A stretch of 64,000 bases of DNA from Gracilaria gracilis (taxonomy: Eukaryota > Rhodophyta > Florideophyceae > Gracilariales > Gracilariaceae), in NCBI GenBank assembly GCA_030374805.1, contig JARGSG010000147.1:26916-90915 (forward strand), read 5' to 3'. Below the pieces are notes generated by a model. It saw only the letters and a list, made by a program, of their open reading frames with translations. It did not search any database and was not told the DNA's origin. The translations under genes were made by a program, and so were the position numbers. This document shows, one piece after another, positions 40,315-50,500 of this stretch; within the stretch, counting starts at the first letter, position 1; the number at the start of each line of letters is the position of its first letter.

Positions 40315-43068
40315 ATGGAGGTCGTGAATGTGTTGTGCAGTGATGACAGTTCCGCCAACCTCACGTCATCTTCTCAGCAACTTGAAAGTGACCCCCGTGG
40401 TGTAATACTGTTCCAGAAGAATAACGATTTGTATCAGATAACTCGGAATATTTCTGCTCGACATTGCCGTGTTTTCGAAAAGCCGCCACCGTATCTGCCA
40501 GTTTCACCTGAGGGGTTTGCTTTTTTTGTGAATTTGGAAGGGTATGGTTTGCAAGCTGATACATTCATTGAATTTTCTCCGTACTCAATGCGTTCGAAGG
40601 TTTCAAAGGATTCAACTTTACATATTTTTGGAAACAAGATTCCAGTAATGAGGCGAACATTCAGTTGTTCAGGAATTAAGTGTTGTAGCACTAGCCTTAA
40701 TGTGTGTAAGAGAGGACATGATGGTATCTGGAGTGGAAATGAAAGCTTAAGGAAGCTGGACCCCCGTTCCATTGCCGCGGTAGGGAATTTTGGAACTCAG
40801 TCTGGCGAACTTCATTCACTGGAAAGTTGTACAAAAGGTGCAAATGATGCACATTTGACGAGCAGTTCAGAATCTTACAAAACGTCAAATTTAATTCCAG
40901 CGCCTCGGATAAATGATAACCTAGGAAAACGTTCTCACACATTTTCTGGGTTATGCCATACAACCGAACCAAACATGTATAGAGATTCTGAGGCTGAGCC
41001 AAATAATTGTCCACGCCATTTGTATGAAGCACAAAGTTGTGTTAGATGGAGTAATGAAACAGAAGTATTGGTGAGAAAACGAAGTGAAGCAGTCGATTAT
41101 GAGAAAAGCCTTGCTCGCCAAGACTTTTTCTTCGCGCAGAACGCCTTCCCTCTGATCTGCAAGCACGATTCATTCGTGTCTAGTTTGGATCAATTGGAAA
41201 TGCTCCAACACACGGCCGAACCTCAACGTCGAAGCCCAAACTGGGTGTTCAAGGTTGGAAAGATGAGATATAACCTGGAGAAGAGCGGATCTGTTGCGAG
41301 TTCTAAGCTTCCCGACTTCATAGGGTGTTGTCAGTTTGGAAAGGAAGGTGTAAGGGATCCCAAGAAATGTTCCCTTGTTAAGATTCCTTCTCATTTGCAG
41401 GGCGCCAATCAAGATATGGTTAATGAAATGATCGCAATGGCGAAGATGGGCGTTTTCCCAGAAAGCCCAAGAACTACTGGAGACTGCCCACCATACCCGT
41501 TGAGCACACGTGCGAGGTTCTGTACACGTTTTGTACATCTTCAGGAATCCCCACGTCTGGTGCACGTCAAATGTGAAGCAGAATATCATTACCTCTTCAT
41601 GAAGCAACGTGAAGATGACAAATTCTTATCTTGGGCAGTTATAGTAGGGGTTGGGGTTCATTCTCACGCATGGCCAGTGATGAAGCCTCCACCGTCCTTG
41701 GTGAAGAACTTTGTGGTAGATCTTTGCAACCGTAACGACCTACTGAGTGGCAGCATGATACTGCAGAAGGTTAAAGAGCGGTTTGGCTGCGCACCTCCGC
41801 CTTCCACAGTGAAGAGACTGCGGGGAAATGCCCACAAAACTATCCATCCCAAGGGAAGCTCTCTAGCTGCTTTGCTCAGCAGTATATGTCCTGGGCAGAA
41901 CAACACCTTTGGAAACTGCTCTTATATATTATCAGTTGAGCATCAAAGATCGAACGACGATTTCCGTTTGACTCGGGACCAGAAAGGCTTGTCCATAATT
42001 TTCGGAGAGAAAATTCTCCTAGACAAAGCCGCCCAATATCCTCGGTTTGGATGTGATGGGACTTTCGGTATCGTAAATGCTCACGACGAAGATGGACAGG
42101 TGTTGCAATTCGAACTGGTATCAATAATTGCGAAGGACGAAATGACAGGCTGCATATATGCAGTCATGCACCAGCTCTGCACCAGAAAGACTACTGGGTC
42201 TCGTTTGCTTTTGTTTCGCGAGTTCGTGTCCCAGATGAGGCGGCGAGGTTTGGGTGATCCATTGAAGGCTTCTGGCCAAGACAGGTTGACAATGGCTACA
42301 GACTTCGAAACAACATATGCTTTTAGTTTGGCTACGGCTCTGGACGAAACTTTTAAGTCAGGTGCTGTTATTGATTATATCAAAGCTGTTGCAGTCGGGT
42401 GCGATGTTCACGCCAAGAGATGTATTTTGGAAAAATGCGAAATCACAAACGAACGAAAGCTTTTTGAGTGGGCAATTGGTACTCGAAATGTCTATTCTCG
42501 GGAAGAATGTGAGCAAGCGTTGGGCTCCATGAGAGGAATGGGATCCAAATGGGAAGCATTTGCCGCCTGGCTTGCGAAGAATACATGTGCATACTTGCTC
42601 TGGTTTCAGAACCATTCTTGCTCAATTCCAATTGCAGAGAGGCACTGCGCCCTATTTTTCGATACAAATCCGAACGAAGCATATCACAATCGGATAAAAT
42701 CGCTCCCAAAATTTGCAATGGCACATGGGAGAGGCCTTCAGATTCTTGATGCTTTACAACTCCTGAGAGAGCTGGATCAGTCGGATGCACAAAATCTTTT
42801 TATAGATGGCCCAATTTCCGGTTGTCCAAAGCTTTCTAAACCTCAATGGAAGCGCGCTCAATCTAAAGGCAGGAAACGAAATGCAGCAGAGGTTATTGTT
42901 ATTGAAGACAAAACTGTACCGGCATCGCAACCGAAGAGGGCGAAGAAGAACCCAACCACTGCGAAAAAGGCCAAGACGACTAAAGGAAAGCAGAACCAAA
43001 TTGAACTGCTTAACTCAAGGATACAAAACCTCGAAAGTTTGCTGCAGAAAGTTCTAGAAAAGAAGTAA
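40315..43068 (+). CDS. MULE-like DDE transposase, intact
   Basis: A 917-aa uninterrupted ORF, ATG at 40315 (aagaaATGg). The N-terminal half holds Cys/His-containing regions ('CSGIKCCS' near residue 122, 'CEAEYHYLF') of the kind that bind transposon ends. The catalytic core has Asp581 in 'FGCDGTFG', Asp663 in 'MATDFETTY', the C..H pair Cys696/His699 in 'GCDVHAK', and Glu788 in 'TNPNEAYHN'; this D-D-(C/H)-E order is the MULE transposase pattern. The C-terminus is basic ('KRAKKNPTTAKKAK', a nuclear localisation signal) followed by a short coiled coil. In a window full of broken transposases this one is intact, so it is a recently active element or a domesticated gene. Identity to a precise MULE subgroup is not certain. 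A 31-bp direct repeat begins at its stop codon. Confidence 0.75.
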   Translation: MEVVNVLCSDDSSANLTSSSQQLESDPRGVILFQKNNDLYQITRNISARHCRVFEKPPPYLPVSPEGFAFFVNLEGYGLQADTFIEFSPYSMRSKVSKDSTLHIFGNKIPVMRRTFSCSGIKCCSTSLNVCKRGHDGIWSGNESLRKLDPRSIAAVGNFGTQSGELHSLESCTKGANDAHLTSSSESYKTSNLIPAPRINDNLGKRSHTFSGLCHTTEPNMYRDSEAEPNNCPRHLYEAQSCVRWSNETEVLVRKRSEAVDYEKSLARQDFFFAQNAFPLICKHDSFVSSLDQLEMLQHTAEPQRRSPNWVFKVGKMRYNLEKSGSVASSKLPDFIGCCQFGKEGVRDPKKCSLVKIPSHLQGANQDMVNEMIAMAKMGVFPESPRTTGDCPPYPLSTRARFCTRFVHLQESPRLVHVKCEAEYHYLFMKQREDDKFLSWAVIVGVGVHSHAWPVMKPPPSLVKNFVVDLCNRNDLLSGSMILQKVKERFGCAPPPSTVKRLRGNAHKTIHPKGSSLAALLSSICPGQNNTFGNCSYILSVEHQRSNDDFRLTRDQKGLSIIFGEKILLDKAAQYPRFGCDGTFGIVNAHDEDGQVLQFELVSIIAKDEMTGCIYAVMHQLCTRKTTGSRLLLFREFVSQMRRRGLGDPLKASGQDRLTMATDFETTYAFSLATALDETFKSGAVIDYIKAVAVGCDVHAKRCILEKCEITNERKLFEWAIGTRNVYSREECEQALGSMRGMGSKWEAFAAWLAKNTCAYLLWFQNHSCSIPIAERHCALFFDTNPNEAYHNRIKSLPKFAMAHGRGLQILDALQLLRELDQSDAQNLFIDGPISGCPKLSKPQWKRAQSKGRKRNAAEVIVIEDKTVPASQPKRAKKNPTTAKKAKTTKGKQNQIELLNSRIQNLESLLQKVLEKK

Positions 43069-43135
43069 ATTGATAGTAAAGGTTGTGGGGTGTTTTGGGA
43101 GAGAAGAAGTACATTGATAATAAAGGTTGTCGGGT
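43061..43135 (+). repeat. 31-bp imperfect direct repeat at the 3' end of the MULE-like gene
   Basis: Copies at 43061-43091 and 43105-43135 match at 28 of 31 bases. The first copy begins inside the last codons (AGAAGTAA) of the transposase gene; the second lies in the 3' region and includes AATAAA-like ATAATAAA. It looks like a local tandem duplication. Confidence 0.75.
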
Positions 43136-44421
43136 TCTTTTAGTCTGCGTCCCATGAGAACCTTAAAGTTCTCTCCCTCTCGTGTAATAGTATGGAAAGA
43201 AATAAGAGAAAGGATTTGACCCAAAACATAACCAATATAAATATCGTTTTGTATAGCTCTCATAATATATTATGTGATTAGAATGTAAATCAATAAGATA
43301 TTGTTTAAAACTTCAGGAACAAAATATGGGGTGAGGGTTTCTGAGAGGGAAATCGATCCAAGAAATATATATGAGGCCCGTCTTATATATGATGCGAAAA
43401 CAAGAGGCGAAGTAAAAAATGTATACGACCAGAAAGCCTACAAGAATATATACGTAGAAAGTGAGAAAAACCTATATAATATGTACGATATTAATGTGTT
43501 GTTAACTGCAAAAAGTATTTTGATTTATATTGAACGGGCATTAAAATATATATACGCTAAAGCTCTACGAGATAAGACGGTATTTGTTTCTCTAATTACT
43601 ACTCTGTGGTACTGCCTGAAGTGTAGCAGGGTTTTGGATTACCTTTTTCGGATCGGAAATGTACATGTACTATAGTGGGTCCTTCTTTTGTTATGGAATT
43701 GAAAATTTTCATTTTCGTACCTTACTTGTGAGATATATATAAAATATGGAGTAGATGATAATCTTTTCTAAAAGACAAAAATTTAAGATTGAGACCTTAC
43801 AATTCTGTAGAAAACGATATGTTTCTCATGTATAATATTGCATTACTGGGAATAGAATACAAGTAATTGGAAATAGGAAAGTAATGATGCCTTTAGTTTT
43901 TTCTTATGAGACTAGTTATTTTCTTTGCCCATAATATTCAGTATTTATGTAAGAAGAATGTCGTATATATATATGTATTTGATGACCTTTCCTCTTATAG
44001 ATGCACACTCATCAATTTCTTTTATAGGGTACTTAGGACTCAATCTTTTTTCGTAAGACCTTTAAATTCTATATGATGATCTCAGACATAAGACTTGTAT
44101 AATAAACTAGATCATAAACCTCTCGGATGGTGATAACTACTCTAGAAAGAAGCATTGCGCAATGTTGTGGAAGCCAGGCATGCGTTTCTTAGATAAATTT
44201 TTTGAAAACAAATAAAGTTGTGTAATTTCTTTTCGAATCAGTCTATCATTCCTAGTTGTCAATTCATTTCAAAATATTCTGCCTATAACGTCCAATATTT
44301 GAAATTATTGCAAGTGCTGGAAACCCTCTGGTACGCAACGGTCTTAAAAAACGGACTTCAAATAGCCCAGATTCAAGACTCTTCTCCTCGAACAATCCTC
44401 CATCACCGCCACTAGCACAAG
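43136..44421. other. AT-rich region downstream of the MULE-like gene
   Basis: AT-rich with many TATATA stretches. A 124-codon ORF (43301-43675) is rich in Ile, Tyr and Lys, as expected by chance in such sequence. No RNA gene or inverted repeat was recognised. Composition rises to GC-rich just before the next gene. Confidence 0.55.
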
Positions 44422-45627
44422 ATGGCACGGAAGGCAGGCGCTCGCGACCGCCGTGCCCCAGCCCGACAACACGATAATATCGAGCAAACGCCGCCGGGAG
44501 GCGCCTCACGGCACGTTTCTCGCAGCCGTAATGCTGTCGAAAAAACTACGCCCCCGGGTGCCAAACGCTCCCGTACAGCACGGCTCTCAGTTCCGGTTTC
44601 GGTGGCTAGGCCTCGCAAGAAGATTGCGAAGAAGTCTTTGCGTGCACGAAATTCGGAGGCCTCCTCCTCCGGAGCCCGGCCGAAAAAAAAGACCCCGAGG
44701 AAAGATCCTCGTATTCACACTCGCCGAATAATCATTTTGAGCTCATCCGAAGATGGTTCAGATATTGGGCCTGCCCCGTCTCCAGTTAACACAACGCACC
44801 GTTTCGACTCTTTAGATCTGGGTGAGGAGGTTGGTTCTCCACCACGGGATGCTATTGGCCCGTCTTCTGCGTCTTCTAGCTGTGGTGCTGTGGTTGTGTC
44901 TACTCCTACAGCTCCTACTGCTGTTGCCTCTGATCCCGCGCTTCATCGCTCGTCTCCGTCAACTGCTTCTCCCGTTGCTGGTGCTTGCCATTCCTCCGCG
45001 TCCCGCCGTCCTAACCCCACAGCCGCAGCCCCTACTATGGCGAAAACTGTTCCTGCGGCTTCCGCGCCTCCTGGTTCCACGTCATCCCCAACGTTGGCGC
45101 GTTCAGTGAAGAAGGTGTCTTACGTGGGGGATGATGTGCATGGCAACCATTTCGTGGAGGTGGTTCGCGTGGAACGATGCCTTGCAGCTGTAGCCTGTTT
45201 GTGTACAGGCGACAGCTGCACCGGATCAGTTCGTGTCGGCACGTATGGCTATCTTGCTGAAGATGCAAGAAAGAAGTGTCTACACTGCGACACCGGTACG
45301 GAGAAAGGGTTTTCCAATGCGGCGGAGTTGGGCAACCACCTGCGCAACTCCAAAGCTTGTCGACTTGCTCGAGGTGTGCTTGTTTCATCTTTGATACCAA
45401 AAGAGAGATTAGGATCGGGTTTACAGGAGGTTATTAATCAAACGAAGTTTAAGAAGAAGAAAGGCGGAAAGCTACGTTTTTTCTGCAAGCATTGCAAAGG
45501 AAACTACAGTTACAGCGAGCGCTGGAACCACTGCGCTAAGTGCTGGTTAGATATCTACCAAGTAGCGCAATTGCCAGACCCCATAGAAGATATTGACGCC
45601 GTAGACCCTGAGCACAATGCTCACTAA
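44422..45627 (+). CDS. basic, Ser/Pro-rich protein with C-terminal Cys/His clusters
   Basis: A 401-aa intact ORF, ATG at 44422 (acaagATGg). Residues 1-105 are very basic, with several KK/RK clusters fit for nuclear import or DNA/RNA binding. Residues about 110-230 are a Ser/Pro/Ala-rich disordered linker with an acidic SSSEDGSD patch. Residues about 255-400 contain 'CLCTGDSC', 'CLHCDTG..GNHLRNSKAC' (a possible C2HC finger) and 'FFCKHCKGNYSYSERWNHCAKC' split by its aromatic centre (a second C-C-H-C set). The layout suggests a zinc-binding nuclear protein; I recognise no family and claim no function. Codon use is GC-rich, unlike the AT-rich island upstream. It lies between the transposase island and the minisatellite, and could itself be mobile-element derived. 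Confidence 0.55.
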   Translation: MARKAGARDRRAPARQHDNIEQTPPGGASRHVSRSRNAVEKTTPPGAKRSRTARLSVPVSVARPRKKIAKKSLRARNSEASSSGARPKKKTPRKDPRIHTRRIIILSSSEDGSDIGPAPSPVNTTHRFDSLDLGEEVGSPPRDAIGPSSASSSCGAVVVSTPTAPTAVASDPALHRSSPSTASPVAGACHSSASRRPNPTAAAPTMAKTVPAASAPPGSTSSPTLARSVKKVSYVGDDVHGNHFVEVVRVERCLAAVACLCTGDSCTGSVRVGTYGYLAEDARKKCLHCDTGTEKGFSNAAELGNHLRNSKACRLARGVLVSSLIPKERLGSGLQEVINQTKFKKKKGGKLRFFCKHCKGNYSYSERWNHCAKCWLDIYQVAQLPDPIEDIDAVDPEHNAH

Positions 45628-45859
45628 TAAATGCACTCGAAGCAATCTCGACATTGCTTTCGAATCGGCTGTTACGAACATGTCCACTTTGCCGGCGGCA
45701 AAAATCGGGAGCATTGAAAAGAACGGCGGCGGCGGAGTGACCAGCGCGGTGGCGACAGAGCGTTTCTGCGTGCACAGGCGGCGATGGGCGGCGGTGGTGG
45801 TGGAGGGCGGTGCGGCCAGCGGCGGCGGCGCGGGCGGCGGCGGCAGCAGGGAGAGGTGC

Positions 45860-46940
45860 GGGGGTGGCATAGCGCCTCTGCCAGCAGCGACGGCGGAGGG
45901 CGGCGCGGTGGTGCCAGTGGTAGATGCAGTGGGCTTTAGTAGCACAGTGGTTTTGCGGCGCAATCATGGCAAAGGGCATCAGGGGAAAGAATTGCGGGGG
46001 AGGCGGAGAGCGGCGAGGTGGTGGCCGAGCAAAGAACCGTGGCAGGGGCGGGATGTGGGGGTAGCAGAGCGCATCTTTCGGCGGCGCCGGCCGCGGCAGA
46101 GGGACGTGGGGGCGATAGAGCGCCTGTGCCGGTGGTGCGCGAGCGGCAAGCGGAGGGCGACAGAGCGCCTCTCCCGGTGGCGGCGGCTCTGTCAGCGGTA
46201 GCGGTTGAGAGCAGCGCTGCCGGCGGCAGTTGCTCTACCCGCGGCAGCGGTGGAGGGCAGGGCGAGCGGCGGCGGGAGGAAGCGGGGGCGGCAGAGCGCC
46301 TCTGCCGGCGGCGTTGGCTTTGCCCTCTGCGACGGTAAATGGCGAGAGCGCTTCTGCCAGTGGCGCGCGAGCGGCGGTAGAGGGCGAGGCGGGTGGCGAC
46401 GGAACGAAGCGGGGACGGAAGAGCGCCTCTGCCGGCGGCGGGGGCTCTGACCCCTGCAACGGTAGAGGCGGAGGGAAGCGGGGGCGGCAGAGCGTTTCTG
46501 CCGGTGGCGCCCGAGCGGCGGCGGCGGCGGGGAGGCGGCAGAGGGCCTCGGGAGGAAGCAAAGGCGGCAGAGCGCTTCTGCCGGCAGCGGTGGCTTTGCC
46601 CCCTACGATGGTAATTGGCGAGAGCGCCTCTGCCGGTGGCGCGCGAGCGGCGGTGGAAGGCGGGGCGAGTGGCGGCGGAACGAAACGGGGACGGCAGAGC
46701 GCCTCTGTCGGCGGCGGGGGGGACGGCAGAGAGCCTCTGCCGGCGGCGGGGGGGACGGCAGAGCGCCTCTGCCGGCGACGGGGGGGACGGCAGAGCGCCT
46801 CTGCCGGCGGCGGGGGCTCTGACCCCTGCAACGGTAGAGAGCGGGGCGAAAGGCGGTGGAGGGAAGCGGGGGCGGCAGAGCGCCTTTGCCGGTGGCGCCC
46901 GAGTGCTGGCGAGGAGCGCCTCTGCTGGTGGGGGACTGCG
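45860..46940. repeat. GC-rich minisatellite of GGCAGAG-CGC-CTCTGCC hairpin modules
   Basis: A 17-bp palindromic core, GGCAGAGCGCCTCTGCC (7-bp arms, 3-nt loop), recurs about 18 times in 1.1 kb with sequence drift, each followed by a CGGCGGCG-like G/C spacer. Copies near 46285, 46756, 46787 and 46872 are perfect or almost so. Spacing is irregular (about 27-80 bp), with larger repeats of about 330 bp including ACCCCTGCAACGGTAGAG. Long ORFs on both strands here are by-products of the repeat. Confidence 0.8.
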
Positions 46941-46989
46941 GGAGGTCGGAAGAAAAAAAAAGAACGACGACGGCTGTTGCATTACAGTC

Positions 46990-47570
46990 ATTGGGACTCA
47001 CCCACGTTTAATGTTTTTACTTTCGGTTGAATTGGGGTGGTGGGAGGATGGGTCCAGGGTCGCGCTGAGAGCCCCACCGGGAGCAACGGGGGGGTGCACT
47101 GGAGATCCCGCCTGGCGGGTGATAATCCGACCATAGGCGGTAAAAGCGTTCCCTATAAGAAATTTTTGGAGAAAGAGGAGTGCAATTTGAGGGTGGGCGG
47201 CACTTGTGGAGGATACGTGGATGCCAAACGGACTTCATATTGAGTGCACGCAATCTGCGTTTGCAGCTTAATTTCGTGGTGTCCAATTGGAGGACGCCTG
47301 CTAAGCGCATTGAACGCATATGGAGTGCAAACGATACATAATGCACTCCTTCTGCGCCCACATTGTTCGTAGTCTGCCCCCCGCGATGTCCAAGTGCACT
47401 CCACGCGCACTCACAATAATGAAATAAACTATTAAAAAAATTAATCTGCCCTGACAAGGGTGTCCATTTGGAGCGCGAACGGCGTATAGATCGAGTGCAG
47501 GTGGATGCTCAACTCTGCAAAAGATGCGCTCCACTTGCACTCAGGAAAATGATAAAATTTCTTGTAAGGG
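46990..47570. other. transition between minisatellite and satellite array
   Basis: No gene. It holds short inverted pairs such as GGAGTGCA and TGCACTCC (about 47320-47350) and two diverged direct copies of a GTCCAATTGGAG / GTCCATTTGGAG segment (about 47278 and 47459), each followed by a CACTC-rich end. It may be remains of two short non-coding elements. Confidence 0.45.
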
Positions 47571-50500
47571 TTTAATGTGGCCGCAGTGGCGATTGCTGTG
47601 GTTGCAAGGTTTTGTGCCCTGGGAGGGTTTGCTGGGGATGGAGAGATTGGCGGCGTGTATACCACATACTAAATGGGAATGAACATAATTGGATTGGTTG
47701 ATAATCACTGATAGGAAACGTGAAGGTAGCCATGATAGTATTTGGGGGGCTTGTGGTCAGGGTTGTTTGCATTGTGGTTTTGGTGGTGGTTTGTGCGGGT
47801 TATGGTTTCCAATGACCCACTGAACGATTTGGTAGGGGTTCGATAGTGTATATCTATACATAAAGTGTGTTTACGACTGTCATGAAAGCTAGGGTGCTGG
47901 ATTTTGGCCCTAGAAGGAAATGGAAGCCAATTGGAAAGTACAGCGATTTCTGTGCTGTTTATGTAATAGATTTTGTTACTAGTAATTGACATGACGTGTT
48001 GCGGTTTTGAGTGAGATGTTTGAGGAGGATGTGGGAAGAGTATGGGAGAATTCTGAGAGTGAAGATTGCGTTTTGTGTAATTGAAAATGGAAAAAAGTAA
48101 TTGAAAAAAGCGAGAAGTACGTTGAAGGGGGTATAACGGTAGAAAATGGGAATGGGAGACGGTCTGAGAGTGAAAAACAGGTAATAGAGGTGTAGGGAAG
48201 ACGTTGTTTTCAGTTTTGAGCAGGAAGGAGGTGAAAAACATTCATAGTGCAAAGAATTTGGGTTTTATTTTGACTAGGGGTTCATAGGTGGAGGTCAGAC
48301 GAGAGGCCGAAGTGATGGGCGGTATGCTTGCCTGTTTTGGAGTTAGTTTGGGGCTTGTTCTCAACCGTTTAATGTGGCCGCAGTGGCGATTGCTGTGGTT
48401 GCAAGGTTTTGTGCCCTGGGAGGGTTTGCTGGGGATGGAGAGATTGGCGGCGTGTATACCACATACTAAATGGGAATGAACATAATTGGATTGGTTGAGT
48501 GAAGGTAGCCATGATAGTATTTGGGGGGCTTGTGGTCAGGGTTGTTTGCATTGTGGTTTTGGTGGTGGTTTGTGCGGGTTATGGTTTCCAATGACCCACT
48601 GAACGATTTGGTAGGGGTTCGATAGTGTATATCTATACATAAAGTGTGTTTACGACTGTCATGAAAGCTAGGATGCTGGATTTTGGCCCTAGAAGGAAAT
48701 GGAAGCCAATTGGAAAGTACAGCGATTTCTGTGCTGTTTATGTAATAGATTTTGTTACTAGTAATTGACATGACGTGTTGCGGTTTTGAGTGAGATGTTT
48801 GAGGAGGATGTGGGAAGAGTATGGGAGAATTCTGAGAGTGAAGATTGCGTTTTGTGTAATTGAAAATGGAAAAAAGTAATTGAAAAAAGCGAGAAGTACG
48901 TTGAAGGGGGTATAACGGTAGAAAATGGGAATGGGAGACGGTCTGAGAGTGAAAAACAGGTAATAGAGGTGTAGGGAAGACGTTGTTTTCAGTTTTGAGC
49001 AGGAAGGAGGTGAAAAACATTCATAGTGCAAAGAATTTGGGTTTTATTTTGACTAGGGGTTCATAGGTGGAGGTCAGACGAGAGGCCGAAGTGATGGGCG
49101 GTATGCTTGCCTGTTTTGGAGTTAGTTTGGGGCTTGTTCTCAACCGTTTAATGTGGCCGCAGTGGCGATTGCTGTGGTTGCAAGGTTTTGTGCCCTGGGA
49201 GGGTTTGCTGGGGATGGAGAGATTGGCGGCGTGTATACCACATACTAAATGGGAATGAACATAATTGGATTGGTTGAGTGAAGGTAGCCATGATAGTATT
49301 TGGGGGGCTTGTGGTCAGGGTTGTTTGCATTGTGGTTTTGGTGGTGGTTTGTGCGGGTTATGGTTTCCAATGACCCACTGAACGATTTGGTAGGGGTTCG
49401 ATAGTGTATATCTATACATAAAGTGTGTTTACGACTGTCATGAAAGCTAGGGTGCTGGATTTTGGCCCTAGAAGGAAATGGAAGCCAATTGGAAAGTACA
49501 GCGATTTCTGTGCTGTTTATGTAATAGATTTTGTTACTATTAATTGACATGACGTGTTGCGGTTTTGAGTGAGATGTTTGAGGAGGATGTGGGAAGAGTA
49601 TGGGAGAATTCTGAGAGTGAAGATTGCGTTTTGTGTAATTGAAAATGGAAAAAAGTAATTGAAAAAAGCGAGAAGTACGTTGAAGGGGGTATAACGGTAG
49701 AAAATGGGAATGGGAGACGGTCTGAAAGTGAAAAACAGGTAATAGAGGTGTAGGGAAGACGTTGTTTTCAGTTTTGAGCAGGAAGGAGGTGAAAAACATT
49801 CATAGTGCAAAGAATTTGGGTTTTATTTTGACTAGGGGTTCATAGGTGGAGGTCAGACGAGAGGCCGAAGTGATGGGCGGTATGCTTGCCTGTTTTGGAG
49901 TTAGTTTGGGGCTTGTTCTCAACCGTTTAATGTGGCCGCAGTGGCGATTGCTGTGGTTGCAAGGTTTTGTGCCCTGGGAGGGTTTGCTGGGGATGGAGAG
50001 ATTGGCGGCGTGTATACCACATACTAAATGGGAATGAACATAATTGGATTGGTTGAGTGAAGGTAGCCATGATAGTATTTGGGGGGCTTGTGGTCAGGGT
50101 TGTTTGCATTGTGGTTTTGGTGGTGGTTTGTGCGGGTTATGGTTTCCAATGACCCACTGAACGATTTGGTAGGGGTTCGATAGTGTATATCTATACATAA
50201 AGTGTGTTTACGACTGTCATGAAAGCTAGGGTGCTGGATTTTGGCCCTAGAAGGAAATGGAAGCCAATTGGAAAGTACAGCGATTTCTGTGCTGTTTATG
50301 TAATAGATTTTGTTACTAGTAATTGACATGACGTGTTGCGGTTTTGAGTGAGATGTTTGAGGAGGATGTGGGAAGAGTATGGGAGAATTCTGAGAGTGAA
50401 GATTGCGTTTTGTGTAATTGAAAATGGAAAAAAGTAATTGAAAAAAGCGAGAAGTACGTTGAAGGGGGTATAACGGTAGAAAATGGGAATGGGAGACGGT

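Noticed and set aside
43301-43675. 124-codon plus-strand ORF
   Set aside because: Ile/Tyr/Lys-rich composition as expected from AT-rich DNA, no motif, and no conservation evidence.
38870-44421. Terminal inverted repeats for the MULE-like element
   Set aside because: No pair of matching ends could be seen by eye around the composition boundaries; an alignment search is required.
45936-46991. 351-codon (minus) and 266-codon (plus) ORFs in the GC-rich region as genes
   Set aside because: They are translations of the hairpin minisatellite, open on both strands because GC-rich repeats rarely contain stops.
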